35,345 nucleotides of DNA from a virus. Under the pieces are notes generated by a model. That model searched no databases, was not told the DNA's origin, and saw only the letters and a list, made by a program, of their open reading frames with translations. Below, piece after piece: positions 15,113 through 22,170 of the stretch (its first letter is position 1; each line of letters begins with the position of its first letter). The DNA lies in the IMG/VR virus record IMGVR_UViG_3300022752_000205, positions 1-35,345 of that record. One strand, given 5' to 3'. The position numbers and the translations under genes were made by a program.

Positions 15113-16066
15113 ATGTCAAAAGGCGGAACAACAACCTCAACAAGCTCCATTGATCCACAGATCAAAGAAGCATTTTTGGCCAACTTTCAGCAGGCCCAAG
15201 GGGTCGCTGGCGCTTTGCCGACTCAGCAGTTTGCTGGCTACAACCCAATGTACCAGGCAGGCGAGGAAGCTCTGGTCAATGCTGGCCTTGCTGGCCCAGG
15301 CATTACTGGCACAGACTTGGCAGCCCAAATGGCGGCTTATGGCGGTGTCTACCAGCCTGGTCAGATCACAGCGCAGCAGACTAATTTGAGCATGGGACAA
15401 GGTCCAGGCTCTATTGGCTCTTACATGAACCCATACACAAGCATGGTGCGTGAAAACGCATTGGCTGATCTGGAATCAGCAAGACGCGCTGCCATCCAGC
15501 AAACTGGTGAACGTGCCACACAAGCCCGTGCATTTGGTGGATCACGCCAAGGTGTGGCAGAGGCTTTGACCAATGCAGGCTTTGCCAAGCAGGCCGGAAC
15601 ACTTGGAACAACTTTAAACGAGCAGGCATTTAACCAGGCAATGGCCATGCAGCAGGCAGACATTGGCCGCAGATCAGCAGCCGACATTGCCAATCAGCAA
15701 GCAGGCTTGCAAGGTGCGCAATTAAGGCTAGGCGGTGCAAGCCAGCTGGGTAATTTGGCTGCACAGCAACAAGCATTGCGTCTTGGTGGCGCTCAAGCGG
15801 TCATGGCCGCTGGTGGTGCGCGTCAGGCTCTGGACCAGCAACAAATGGATGCGATCCGCAACATTGGACTTCAGCGTCTTGGCGTGGTCCAGTCTTCACT
15901 GGGTGCGCAGCCTGCCAATCTTGGCATGGTGGCAACAACTCCATACAGTCAGAATGTCGGTGCTGGCCTATTAGGCGGTGCATTGGCTGGCTCTCAATTG
16001 GCTGGCACTCTTGGTCTGACAGCAGGCACTGGCGCTGGCCTTGGTGCATTGGCTGCCTTGATCTAA
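15113..16066 (+). CDS. Internal virion protein (Ala/Gln-rich, ejection-type)
   Basis: This 317-aa protein begins with a short disordered N-terminus (SKGGTTTSTSS). Long Gln/Ala-rich helices follow (ESARRAAIQQTGERATQARA, QQADIGRRSAADIANQQAG) with the motif AFGGSRQGVAEA. It ends in a hydrophobic Gly/Ala/Leu segment (about 285-317) that could insert into a membrane. This composition is typical of proteins ejected with the DNA. The start is preceded by TAAGGTGGCAAT, whose TAA is the previous stop. It is followed after one base by the next start. Confidence 0.65.
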   Translation: MSKGGTTTSTSSIDPQIKEAFLANFQQAQGVAGALPTQQFAGYNPMYQAGEEALVNAGLAGPGITGTDLAAQMAAYGGVYQPGQITAQQTNLSMGQGPGSIGSYMNPYTSMVRENALADLESARRAAIQQTGERATQARAFGGSRQGVAEALTNAGFAKQAGTLGTTLNEQAFNQAMAMQQADIGRRSAADIANQQAGLQGAQLRLGGASQLGNLAAQQQALRLGGAQAVMAAGGARQALDQQQMDAIRNIGLQRLGVVQSSLGAQPANLGMVATTPYSQNVGAGLLGGALAGSQLAGTLGLTAGTGAGLGALAALI

Positions 16067-16067
16067 C

Positions 16068-16517
16068 ATGAGACAAAACCCAACCCCAGAGCCACAACGC
16101 TACGCTGACGCGCAGCTCATGGCTTTGCTTGATCCATCAAGCAAGCGTGACACCATCCTGATCACGCCTGGATCACCGATGCCCTCACGCATCCCTGACG
16201 GGTTGACAGTGGCTCAGACAAGCCGCGGCATTGTGATCACCAGTGATCCGGCAAAAGTCAGGATCATTGATCAAGGGTCTGAGAAAGATGTGGGCATGGC
16301 ACTGTTTGGCTATGCGCACGATCAGGCCAAGGGCTTTGACAATGTGGCAGTGGCCATGGATAGAAGCGGCATTCCAGTGGCAGAGCTGGCCATCAAGCCT
16401 GGTCAGGAAAGACGGGCCATGAGGGCCGCGTCTTTGCTTGCACCAGATACGGGGTCAACTAACATGATGAGCAGAGGCGATGTGGTCAATACACGCCTCA
16501 GAGGTTTATTGGATTAA
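16068..16517 (+). CDS. Conserved protein between internal virion genes, function unknown
   Basis: This 149-aa protein is a mixed alpha/beta soluble protein without membrane segments or Cys. Features: PQRYADAQLMALLDPSSKR at the start, a DTILITPGSPMP strand-loop, and KPGQERRAMRAASL near the end. The start lies one base after the preceding stop and lacks a Shine-Dalgarno, so it is translated by coupling. Because the flanking genes encode internal virion proteins, a virion or assembly role is inferred. Confidence 0.5.
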   Translation: MRQNPTPEPQRYADAQLMALLDPSSKRDTILITPGSPMPSRIPDGLTVAQTSRGIVITSDPAKVRIIDQGSEKDVGMALFGYAHDQAKGFDNVAVAMDRSGIPVAELAIKPGQERRAMRAASLLAPDTGSTNMMSRGDVVNTRLRGLLD

Positions 16518-16526
16518 GGTGGAAAT

Positions 16527-17987
16527 ATGGCTAACGAATTTGATTTTGCAAGTTTAGGCAATATGTTTGGCGGTGGTGGAATACCATCAGGACTTGAGGC
16601 TTTGCTGACAGAAGACCAGCGCAAACTGCTTGGTCGCAATGCTGCACTGTCAGCAGCTGGCGCACTATTGCAGGCCAGTGGCCGAAGTGCAGTCCCAATC
16701 AGCATGGGCCAGGCACTTGGATCAGCCTTGCAGGCTGGTCAGCAAGGTTATCAGCAGGCTAGGACCAGCTCTTTCCAAGATTTGCTTTTGGGTCAGAAAC
16801 TGCAAGAGGCTAAATCAGCCCAAGATTTGCAAAAGCAAGTCGCTGGCGTATTGACTGGCCCTGCACCAACTGCATTGAGTCCAGAGATGCAAGCCTTGGC
16901 TGTGCCTGGTATGCAAGCTGGCCCAACGATGGCCCGCGCTGAACTGGCTGCAAATATTCCACAGCCAAGTGCCAATGAGATTAAAGCTGGCCAGTATTTA
17001 AGGATCGCAGACATTTATGCAGCAGCTGGCAAAGGTGAAGACGCAAAGCGCTATCAAGACATTGCCAGAGATTTAAACCCAAGGGCTGAAGTTGTTGGCC
17101 AACCATTTGAGGTGACTGACCCTAAAGGCAATCCCATCTTGGTCCAGCAATACAAGTCTGGCGACATCAAGACCATGCAGGGATTTGGTCCAAAGCGTGA
17201 TGTCGTCTTGCAAAACCTTGGTGGCACGACTGTGGCTGTTAACAAGTCATCATTAAAAGGTGGCGAAACATTTGCCCAAACAATGACACCAAGCGAGATT
17301 GCCAACTTGAAAGTGGCTCAAGGCAATTTGGCCGTGGCCCAAGGTGGTCTTGGTTTGCGTCAGCAAGAATTTTTGCGTGGTGCGACAGAGATCAGAGAAA
17401 CCCCAGAAGGCTTTGCCTATGTGCCAAAAGCACCAGGCGGTCAAGCCATGCCAGTCATGGGCGCTGGTGGCCAACAACTCAAAGGTGTCTCTGGCGGTAA
17501 GCCGACAGAGGGTGAAACAAATGCTGCTGGCTTTGCCCAGCGCATGGAATTGGCTCAAAGCATCATTGGCAGTTTGCCTGCTGGCTCACAACCAGGCGCT
17601 GGGACTCGAACTCTTGAGGCCATCCCGCTTGTGGGTGGTGCATTGGCTCGAAGTGGCCAAAGTGTGCAGACGCAACAATTTGACCAAGCGGCACAAGACT
17701 GGATTCGCGCCAAGCTGCGCAAAGAATCTGGTGCTGCCATTGGCGTGGATGAGGCGCGACAAGAATATGCGACTTATTTCCCAATGGTGGGCGATACACC
17801 AGAGAAGATTGCGCAAAAAGCAGAAGCTAGGCGCGTGGTTACAGAGGGAATGAAAAAATCTGCTGGCAAGGCTTATGAGCCTTACACCCCATTAGCGCCT
17901 GCACCGACTGCTGTCCCTGCTGCACAGCCAATGATGTCTGGTGTCCCAACATGGGACCCAGTCAAAAAACAATATGTTTACCAGTAA
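16527..17987 (+). CDS. Large internal virion protein (ejection-type)
   Basis: In this 486-aa protein the N-terminal 130 residues are Gly/Ala/Gln-rich helices (GLEALLTEDQRKLLGRNAAL, QALGSALQAGQQGYQQA). A beta-rich middle (about 185-260, EVTDPKGNPILVQQYKSGD) and a C-terminal helical part follow (about 330-460, ending in a Pro/Ala-rich tail). There are no enzymatic motifs; a lytic transglycosylase motif was looked for and not seen. The start follows TAAGGTGGAAAT (exact 9-base spacer) and the stop leads into TAAGGTGAAGTT of the next gene. Confidence 0.6.
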   Translation: MANEFDFASLGNMFGGGGIPSGLEALLTEDQRKLLGRNAALSAAGALLQASGRSAVPISMGQALGSALQAGQQGYQQARTSSFQDLLLGQKLQEAKSAQDLQKQVAGVLTGPAPTALSPEMQALAVPGMQAGPTMARAELAANIPQPSANEIKAGQYLRIADIYAAAGKGEDAKRYQDIARDLNPRAEVVGQPFEVTDPKGNPILVQQYKSGDIKTMQGFGPKRDVVLQNLGGTTVAVNKSSLKGGETFAQTMTPSEIANLKVAQGNLAVAQGGLGLRQQEFLRGATEIRETPEGFAYVPKAPGGQAMPVMGAGGQQLKGVSGGKPTEGETNAAGFAQRMELAQSIIGSLPAGSQPGAGTRTLEAIPLVGGALARSGQSVQTQQFDQAAQDWIRAKLRKESGAAIGVDEARQEYATYFPMVGDTPEKIAQKAEARRVVTEGMKKSAGKAYEPYTPLAPAPTAVPAAQPMMSGVPTWDPVKKQYVYQ

Positions 17988-17996
17988 GGTGAAGTT

Positions 17997-19853
17997 ATGA
18001 CCCAATATGTGAATGTCATTGGTGTTGGTCCAGTCGGGTTTCCTGACGACATGACCAAAGAGCAGATCACCGAAATATTAAAGACAATGCCGCCTCCAGT
18101 GGCTGCACCAGCTCAAGCGCCAGACACACTGGGCCGTCAAGTTGGAATGGCTGCTCGACCCATGGCTCAAGCGGCATTGACTGCTGGTGGCCTGCTGCCT
18201 ATGGTGGTCGATCCTATGGTCAACTTTTTTAACTTGGCTGCTGGGACAAGAATCCCAACGCAAAGCCAAGCCGTTGAAAGAACATTGACAGGCATTGGAT
18301 TCCCAGAGGCTAGAACACCCCAAGAGCGAATCATGCAAGATGTGGCCACTGCGGGTTATGGCACTGGTGGTGTTGCGCGTATTGCGGGTGAAGTCGCGCC
18401 AAGATTGCCTGGCGTGGCTAGAGACTTGGCTAAATTCTTTGCGCAAAGTCCACAGGCCCAGACAGCGGCTGCATTGACAGCATCAGGCGCTGGTGGAATG
18501 TTGCGCGAAGGTGGTGCGCCTCCAGCTCTCCAAGTTGGCGGTGCAATGTTGGCAGGCATGGTCGCCCCAGGTGGTCCAAAGCTCTCACCTACACAAAGAA
18601 TCTTAGAAGCGCCTGGTGCAATGGTTAAGCCATTTACACAAACAGGCCGTGAGGTCATTGTTGGCAATGTCTTGAATCGACTGGCCACAAACCCAGAGCA
18701 AGCAGCACTCAATTTGCAACAGGCCCAGCCTCTTGTGCCAGGTGTGAGAGTCACGACAGCGGCTGGTGCGCGTGATCCTGGCTTGGCTGCGGCTGAGACT
18801 GCCATTCGCGCATTGGACCAGTCTGGTGCATTCCCAAGCGTATTGTCTGCAAATCAGCAGGCTTTGCTTGAATCATTCAGAAGGCTTGGTGGCCGTGGTG
18901 GCGATGTAACTCAGCCTGGCTCTATTCCATACGCTGAAGCCAAACGCACCAGCATCACAGCCCCAATGCGTGAGTCTGCATTTGCCAACAAACAGCCCGT
19001 AAGTGTCGAGCCAATCACAAGCGCCATCAGCGGCATCATGGCCAACCCTGCAACCCAGCGCAAATCAGTCGATGAGGCGATGGGCTATGTCAACAACCTA
19101 TTGGCCAAGCGTATTGATCCAGATACTGGGACTATTGACCCAATGGCTTTGTACAGTGTCAGAAAAGACATCACAGATGCCATGGCTGGCAAGTTGGCAG
19201 GCGAACAAGCCAATTTGCGTTTGGCAAAGGGCCAGCTGGCTGATCTATTGCCAGTCATTGACAACGCCATTGAATCTGGCGCTCCAGGCTTTAAGAACTA
19301 CATGGAAAAATATGGCAAGTCATCGAGTGCCATTGACCAGATGCGATTGTTGCAGGGCATCGAGGCCAAAGTCACAACTGGTCAGCCCAACCTGATGACG
19401 GGTGAGCCAGTCTTGGCAGCGTCAGCATTGCGCAGACAACTGGCTTCTAAAGCAGAAGAAATTGGCACTCAATTGTCGCCAGCGGCTCAGACCCGTTTGG
19501 ACAACATCATCAACGAGATCAATCGTGGTCAGGCTGCAACTGCACCAGGCGTGAAAGCCCCTGGTTCAAACACATTCCAAAACATGAGCATGGGCAACCT
19601 GATTGGCCGTGTGTTTAGTGAGTCAATGGCTGACAACACCACGCTGCGCACCATGACAAGGCCACTAGACTTTCTTTATAAATTGCCTGATCAGCAGATT
19701 CAGCAATTGCTTGTTGAGGCTATGCTTGATCCCAAGTTGGCAGCAACAATGATGGGCAAGGCCAACATTATGAAAGTCGAGCCATTGGCCCAGTCATTGC
19801 GCAAAAAGGCTGAACAAATGGGATTTGGCGCGGCCATTGGTGCGCAAGAATAA
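17997..19853 (+). CDS. Largest internal virion protein (ejection-type), last gene of the virion module
   Basis: This 618-aa protein starts with a conserved short segment (QYVNVIGVGPVGFPDDMTKEQ). Residues about 45-200 are Ala/Gly/Pro-rich with hydrophobic patches (MAQAALTAGGLLPMVVDPMV; GGAMLAGMVAPG) that could contact a membrane. The remaining two-thirds are helical and charged (RRLGG, SVRKDITDAMAGKLAGEQA, EKYGKSSSAIDQM). By size and place it corresponds to the large ejected protein of short-tailed phages. The stop (19851-19853) abuts the stop of the convergent leftward operon with no gap. Confidence 0.6.
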   Translation: MTQYVNVIGVGPVGFPDDMTKEQITEILKTMPPPVAAPAQAPDTLGRQVGMAARPMAQAALTAGGLLPMVVDPMVNFFNLAAGTRIPTQSQAVERTLTGIGFPEARTPQERIMQDVATAGYGTGGVARIAGEVAPRLPGVARDLAKFFAQSPQAQTAAALTASGAGGMLREGGAPPALQVGGAMLAGMVAPGGPKLSPTQRILEAPGAMVKPFTQTGREVIVGNVLNRLATNPEQAALNLQQAQPLVPGVRVTTAAGARDPGLAAAETAIRALDQSGAFPSVLSANQQALLESFRRLGGRGGDVTQPGSIPYAEAKRTSITAPMRESAFANKQPVSVEPITSAISGIMANPATQRKSVDEAMGYVNNLLAKRIDPDTGTIDPMALYSVRKDITDAMAGKLAGEQANLRLAKGQLADLLPVIDNAIESGAPGFKNYMEKYGKSSSAIDQMRLLQGIEAKVTTGQPNLMTGEPVLAASALRRQLASKAEEIGTQLSPAAQTRLDNIINEINRGQAATAPGVKAPGSNTFQNMSMGNLIGRVFSESMADNTTLRTMTRPLDFLYKLPDQQIQQLLVEAMLDPKLAATMMGKANIMKVEPLAQSLRKKAEQMGFGAAIGAQE

Positions 19854-20240
19854 CTAAGACCCAAAAAACGCGGCCACCAGAGGGTCGCGTTTCACAACCC
19901 GTCTTTTCTGCCTGCGTCTGGCAGCGTCAAAGTCTTTGTCGTCTGCACTCATTTTGTCGCGGTATTTCCTGATTCGGTCTGAGCCTGGCACTGGCCCAGG
20001 CGCTATGGCATCTTCACCATCCCCCCAAGACCACAGAGGCCGCCACTGGCCATTGGCACTGACTCTGGTATATCCGCTGATATATACCAATTCATGGCGG
20101 TGCAGATCAAACAGAATTCGCGCTGCACTGCGCCTGGCACAAAAGCACAGCTTGGCCAGATCAAGGTCTGACAGATTGCCTTTCTTTTGCAGTGCTGCCT
20201 CGATGGCAGGCTCTACACGGGGTTTTAAGCCTCTGGCCAT
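19854..20240 (-). CDS. Small basic HTH-like protein of the leftward operon
   Basis: In this 128-aa protein residues about 10-50 (EAALQKKGNLSDLDLAKLC, CARRSAARILFDLHRHELVY) look like a winged-helix DNA-binding fold: a helix pair, a recognition-like helix, then beta strands (ISGYTRV, WRPLWSW). The C-terminus is very basic (RRRQKRRVVKRDP). It is the last gene of the leftward operon and overlaps its upstream neighbour by 16 bases. A transcriptional regulator, perhaps of host or late phage genes, is plausible but not proven. Confidence 0.6.
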   Translation of the reverse strand: MARGLKPRVEPAIEAALQKKGNLSDLDLAKLCFCARRSAARILFDLHRHELVYISGYTRVSANGQWRPLWSWGDGEDAIAPGPVPGSDRIRKYRDKMSADDKDFDAARRRQKRRVVKRDPLVAAFFGS

Positions 20241-20407
20241 GTGCTGGTCTCCATTCGGGCTTTCAAGCGCTCCAGCATCGTTTTGACAACGAATGCACGG
20301 GCTTTGACTTCAGTGGGGATGGCGTGGCCATAAACTTCTGGGTGAAGTAGGTCATTGACCAGGTCAAGGCAGGCATCGATGGCTGGTGGCAATTCTTTAT
20401 CGGTCAT
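20225..20407 (-). CDS. 60-aa hypothetical protein of the leftward operon
   Basis: The start at ATG 20407 (MTDKELPPAIDACLDLV) is preferred over an upstream in-frame TTG at 20434. It is a small acidic-to-neutral helical protein with no recognised motif. The start lies within the end of the upstream gene (11-base overlap) and the stop lies within the start of the downstream gene (16-base overlap), so it is translated by coupling. Confidence 0.6.
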   Translation of the reverse strand: MTDKELPPAIDACLDLVNDLLHPEVYGHAIPTEVKARAFVVKTMLERLKARMETSTWPEA

Positions 20408-20666
20408 TGTATTTTTCAAGCGCAGCCACTTCAATGTGGTCCACCAACCCCTGCAAGATCATGTGAGCAATGTCCACCACAGTGCCGGCAATGTATGCGT
20501 TATTGAGCATCATTCCCTCTTCTAAATCAGGCTCATAAGGTGCGCCATAAGAATCGGTCGATCCTTTCTCTTCTGGGCTGTATTCCAGAAAGCATATAAG
20601 GTCAACACCCTCAATGGTGCAGTCAAAACGATAGAGGCCATCTGGGTAGATAGGTGTAGTGGTCAT
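20397..20666 (-). CDS. 89-aa acidic hypothetical protein
   Basis: The start at ATG 20666 is fixed by a strong Shine-Dalgarno (GGAGGGG on the minus strand) about 8 bases upstream. The in-frame extension to 20729 is rejected. The protein is acidic, with FDCTIEGVDLICFLEYSPEEKG then GMMLNNAYIAGTVVDIAHMI. It probably folds as a small alpha/beta domain. I do not recognise the family. It sits just after a 30-aa membrane microprotein and overlaps the next gene. Confidence 0.6.
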   Translation of the reverse strand: MTTTPIYPDGLYRFDCTIEGVDLICFLEYSPEEKGSTDSYGAPYEPDLEEGMMLNNAYIAGTVVDIAHMILQGLVDHIEVAALEKYNDR

Positions 20667-20668
20667 GA

Positions 20669-20761
20669 TTAACCCCTCCAAGCCAGCATCACGCCAATGC
20701 CACCAAAAATGATGATGGCCAAGGTCCATTCGATCAGGGCGGTAATGATTTTCTGTTTCAT
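20669..20761 (-). CDS. 30-aa membrane microprotein
   Basis: The minus-strand frame from ATG 20761 encodes MKQKIITALIEWTLAIIIFG followed by GIGVMLAWRG. It is one membrane helix with a positively charged N-terminus. Its last codons contain the Shine-Dalgarno of the downstream 89-aa gene, and the two genes are 2 bases apart. The bases upstream (AACGAAAGAAAACC) resemble those before the 127-aa gene at 21186, suggesting a shared weak initiation signal. Function unknown. Confidence 0.5.
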   Translation of the reverse strand: MKQKIITALIEWTLAIIIFGGIGVMLAWRG

Positions 20762-20802
20762 GGTTTTCTTTCGTTAAATAGGGCCGAAGCCCCGTGGGTT
20801 AA

Positions 20803-21186
20803 TTAGGCTGCGGCTTTCTCAGCAAATAAGCGCTTGGCTTCTGTGCCTTGATCGACATACTCATCAGAGCCATAAGCTGGATCGACTTCATCCCAAAATG
20901 TAGGAGAAATAAACTTGCCAGCTTCAAGCGCTGCATTAACACGGGCGGCTAAACGATCTGCTTTGGCTGAAGCCTCTGCGCGTAAATCGGGGAAGCAAGC
21001 GTCGCCAGTCTCTTCACAAATAACTTGCTGAGTGCCATTAAAAGTGGCTTGATGACGAAAACGCTTACCAGCTGCATTCTCAATAACCACATAAAACTGC
21101 TCTGCAATGAATGGATGACCATCACAAGAGTAACCAGCGTTGAATAGATCAGAAGCTACTGAGGCGGTAAAAGTTGTGTTTTTCAT
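20803..21186 (-). CDS. 127-aa hypothetical protein, first gene of the leftward operon
   Basis: The start MKNTTFTASVASDLFNAGYS at ATG 21186 is preferred. The upstream extension (to 21252) runs through the likely promoter. The middle is beta-rich (FYVVIENAAGKRFRHQATF) and the end is acidic/helical with FWDEVDPAYGSDEYVDQGTEA. The three Cys could be structural. No family function is known to me. It is the promoter-proximal early gene facing away from the Cro/CI-like gene, so its expression is probably controlled by that regulator. Confidence 0.6.
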   Translation of the reverse strand: MKNTTFTASVASDLFNAGYSCDGHPFIAEQFYVVIENAAGKRFRHQATFNGTQQVICEETGDACFPDLRAEASAKADRLAARVNAALEAGKFISPTFWDEVDPAYGSDEYVDQGTEAKRLFAEKAAA

Positions 21187-21221
21187 TTCGTTTCTTTCGT
21201 TTACTTGTTTAGGAGTAACGA

Positions 21222-21249
21222 ATTCTGACAGAAAACAAATATCTTGCAA
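21222..21249 (-). promoter_or_regulatory. Candidate leftward promoter
   Basis: On the minus strand, -35 TTGCAA (21249-21244), a 16-base spacer and -10 CAGAAT (21227-21222) preceded by TG one base upstream (extended -10). It would start transcription about 30 bases before the ATG at 21186. The match is moderate (4/6 in each box). Confidence 0.4.
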
Positions 21250-21268
21250 CAATTATTTTTATGTGTTG
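21247..21268. promoter_or_regulatory. Candidate operator (inverted repeat)
   Basis: CAACA (21247-21251) and TGTTG (21264-21268) form an inverted repeat with a 12-base A/T-rich centre. It overlaps the -35 of both the leftward and rightward promoter candidates, as an operator of a divergent switch would. The adjacent 66-aa HTH protein is the obvious binder. Inference from position and symmetry. Confidence 0.4.
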
Positions 21269-21295
21269 TTTTTATACATAAAGCGCAATTAGAAT
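21266..21295 (+). promoter_or_regulatory. Candidate rightward promoter giving a leaderless mRNA
   Basis: -35 TTGTTT (21266-21271), an 18-base spacer and -10 TAGAAT (21290-21295, 5/6). The -10 ends 6 bases before the ATG at 21302, so transcription would begin at or next to the start codon. No Shine-Dalgarno precedes that ATG, consistent with a leaderless message as known for lambda cI. Confidence 0.4.
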
Positions 21296-21301
21296 GCGGT
21301 C

Positions 21302-21502
21302 ATGCAATCAATTCACGATATCAAGGCAAGGGCGAAGGCCAACAAGATCACCATGGCCGCGGTATGCAATGAGGCTGGCATCCAACAGTCCCAGGTAAGC
21401 CGATGGCTGTCTGGGACTGTTGAGCCACTGTGGACATCAGTCAATCAATTGCACTTGGCCCTTGAAAAACTGATCGACAGATCACCAGTCGTTATCGACT
21501 GA
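21302..21502 (+). CDS. Cro/CI-type helix-turn-helix regulator, 66 aa
   Basis: This is a small DNA-binding protein. The HTH spans about 17-40: ITMAAVCNEAGIQQSQVSRW, then LSGTVEPLWTSVNQLHLAL, the standard Cro/CI helix arrangement. It has no dimerisation or cleavage domain, so it is Cro-like rather than a full repressor. It faces away from the leftward operon across a 115-base region with an inverted repeat. Its 3' end overlaps the 3' end of the convergent ssDNA-binding protein gene by 21 bases. With no integrase in the genome it is probably an early/late timing switch rather than a lysogeny repressor. Confidence 0.8.
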   Translation: MQSIHDIKARAKANKITMAAVCNEAGIQQSQVSRWLSGTVEPLWTSVNQLHLALEKLIDRSPVVID

Positions 21503-22051
21503 CTCGGCAGCAGTTGGCGCACTCTTGCCAGCCACCACGCCAAAGTCACTGGCCGCTGATGGCTTTGCACCACCGAGCGAGTCACCTTTACTTAAAAGCA
21601 TGATGTTGTTGAGACCATACGACACGCCCTTATTGCCTGCTTGGTCATAAGCATAGGCATTCAGACTGACTCGGCCATAGTCGCCAGAGACAATGTCTTG
21701 TGATCCAAGAATGTCATGGCCATGGGCATCCACTGCACCAGGCTTATTGGTTGACTTGGTGTTGAAGAAATAATGGCCTGCATACTCTGGACCCAGTGGG
21801 CCGCCATCGGATTTGACTTCTGTGTCGCCATCACGCAAGGGATTTTTGACAGTCTTTGGGATTTTGTCCCCAAACTTGGCAGTCAATGCGGCCTTGGCTG
21901 CCGCTTTCAATTGGTTCACAGTGTCAAGGTCTGTCTTTGGGACAAGCACTTGCGTTGAAAACTCTTCTTTCCCGTTCATTTCATTCTTACGCGCAGTCAA
22001 AGCGCTGAAATATGAGAAACGAACTTTTCCGGTTACGACTCTGGTAGACAT
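21482..22051 (-). CDS. ssDNA-binding protein, DUF2815 (Enc34-type)
   Basis: This 189-aa protein is an OB-fold protein expected to coat single-stranded DNA during replication and recombination. The N-terminus VVTGKVRFSYFSALTARKNE with FSTQVLVPKTD, the middle (GPEYAGHYFFNTKST) and the segment around YGRVSLNAYAYDQAGNKGVS are characteristic of this family. It ends in the acidic tip DNDW, as many SSBs do for partner binding. It is transcribed leftward, opposite to the helicase, from the 119-base region 22052-22170. AAAAGGA lies upstream of the ATG. Confidence 0.85.
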   Translation of the reverse strand: MSTRVVTGKVRFSYFSALTARKNEMNGKEEFSTQVLVPKTDLDTVNQLKAAAKAALTAKFGDKIPKTVKNPLRDGDTEVKSDGGPLGPEYAGHYFFNTKSTNKPGAVDAHGHDILGSQDIVSGDYGRVSLNAYAYDQAGNKGVSYGLNNIMLLSKGDSLGGAKPSAASDFGVVAGKSAPTAAESVDNDW

Positions 22052-22082
22052 GGTTTTTTCCTTTTAAGGGTTTACGAGGTTT

Positions 22083-22112
22083 AACGATTTATCGTTTTCT
22101 GCGTTTGCAGAA
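22083..22112. repeat. Two abutting palindromes between SSB and helicase genes
   Basis: AACGAT-TT-ATCGTT (22083-22096) is directly followed by TTCTGC-GTTT-GCAGAA (22097-22112). Both are perfect. They lie in the 119-base divergent region, just upstream of the rightward promoter candidate, so they are likely regulator binding sites or an RNA structure in the SSB leader. Confidence 0.5.
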
Positions 22113-22113
22113 A

Positions 22114-22142
22114 TTGCACTTTAGCACAAATGCAGATATGAT
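22114..22142 (+). promoter_or_regulatory. Candidate rightward early promoter for the replication operon
   Basis: -35 TTGCAC (22114-22119), a 17-base spacer and -10 TATGAT (22137-22142, 5/6). Transcription would start near 22149, about 20 bases before the helicase ATG, which has GAGG 10 bases upstream. The -35 match is only partial. Confidence 0.5.
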
Positions 22143-22170
22143 CGCAACAACTTAAAACGAGGAAACCGAA

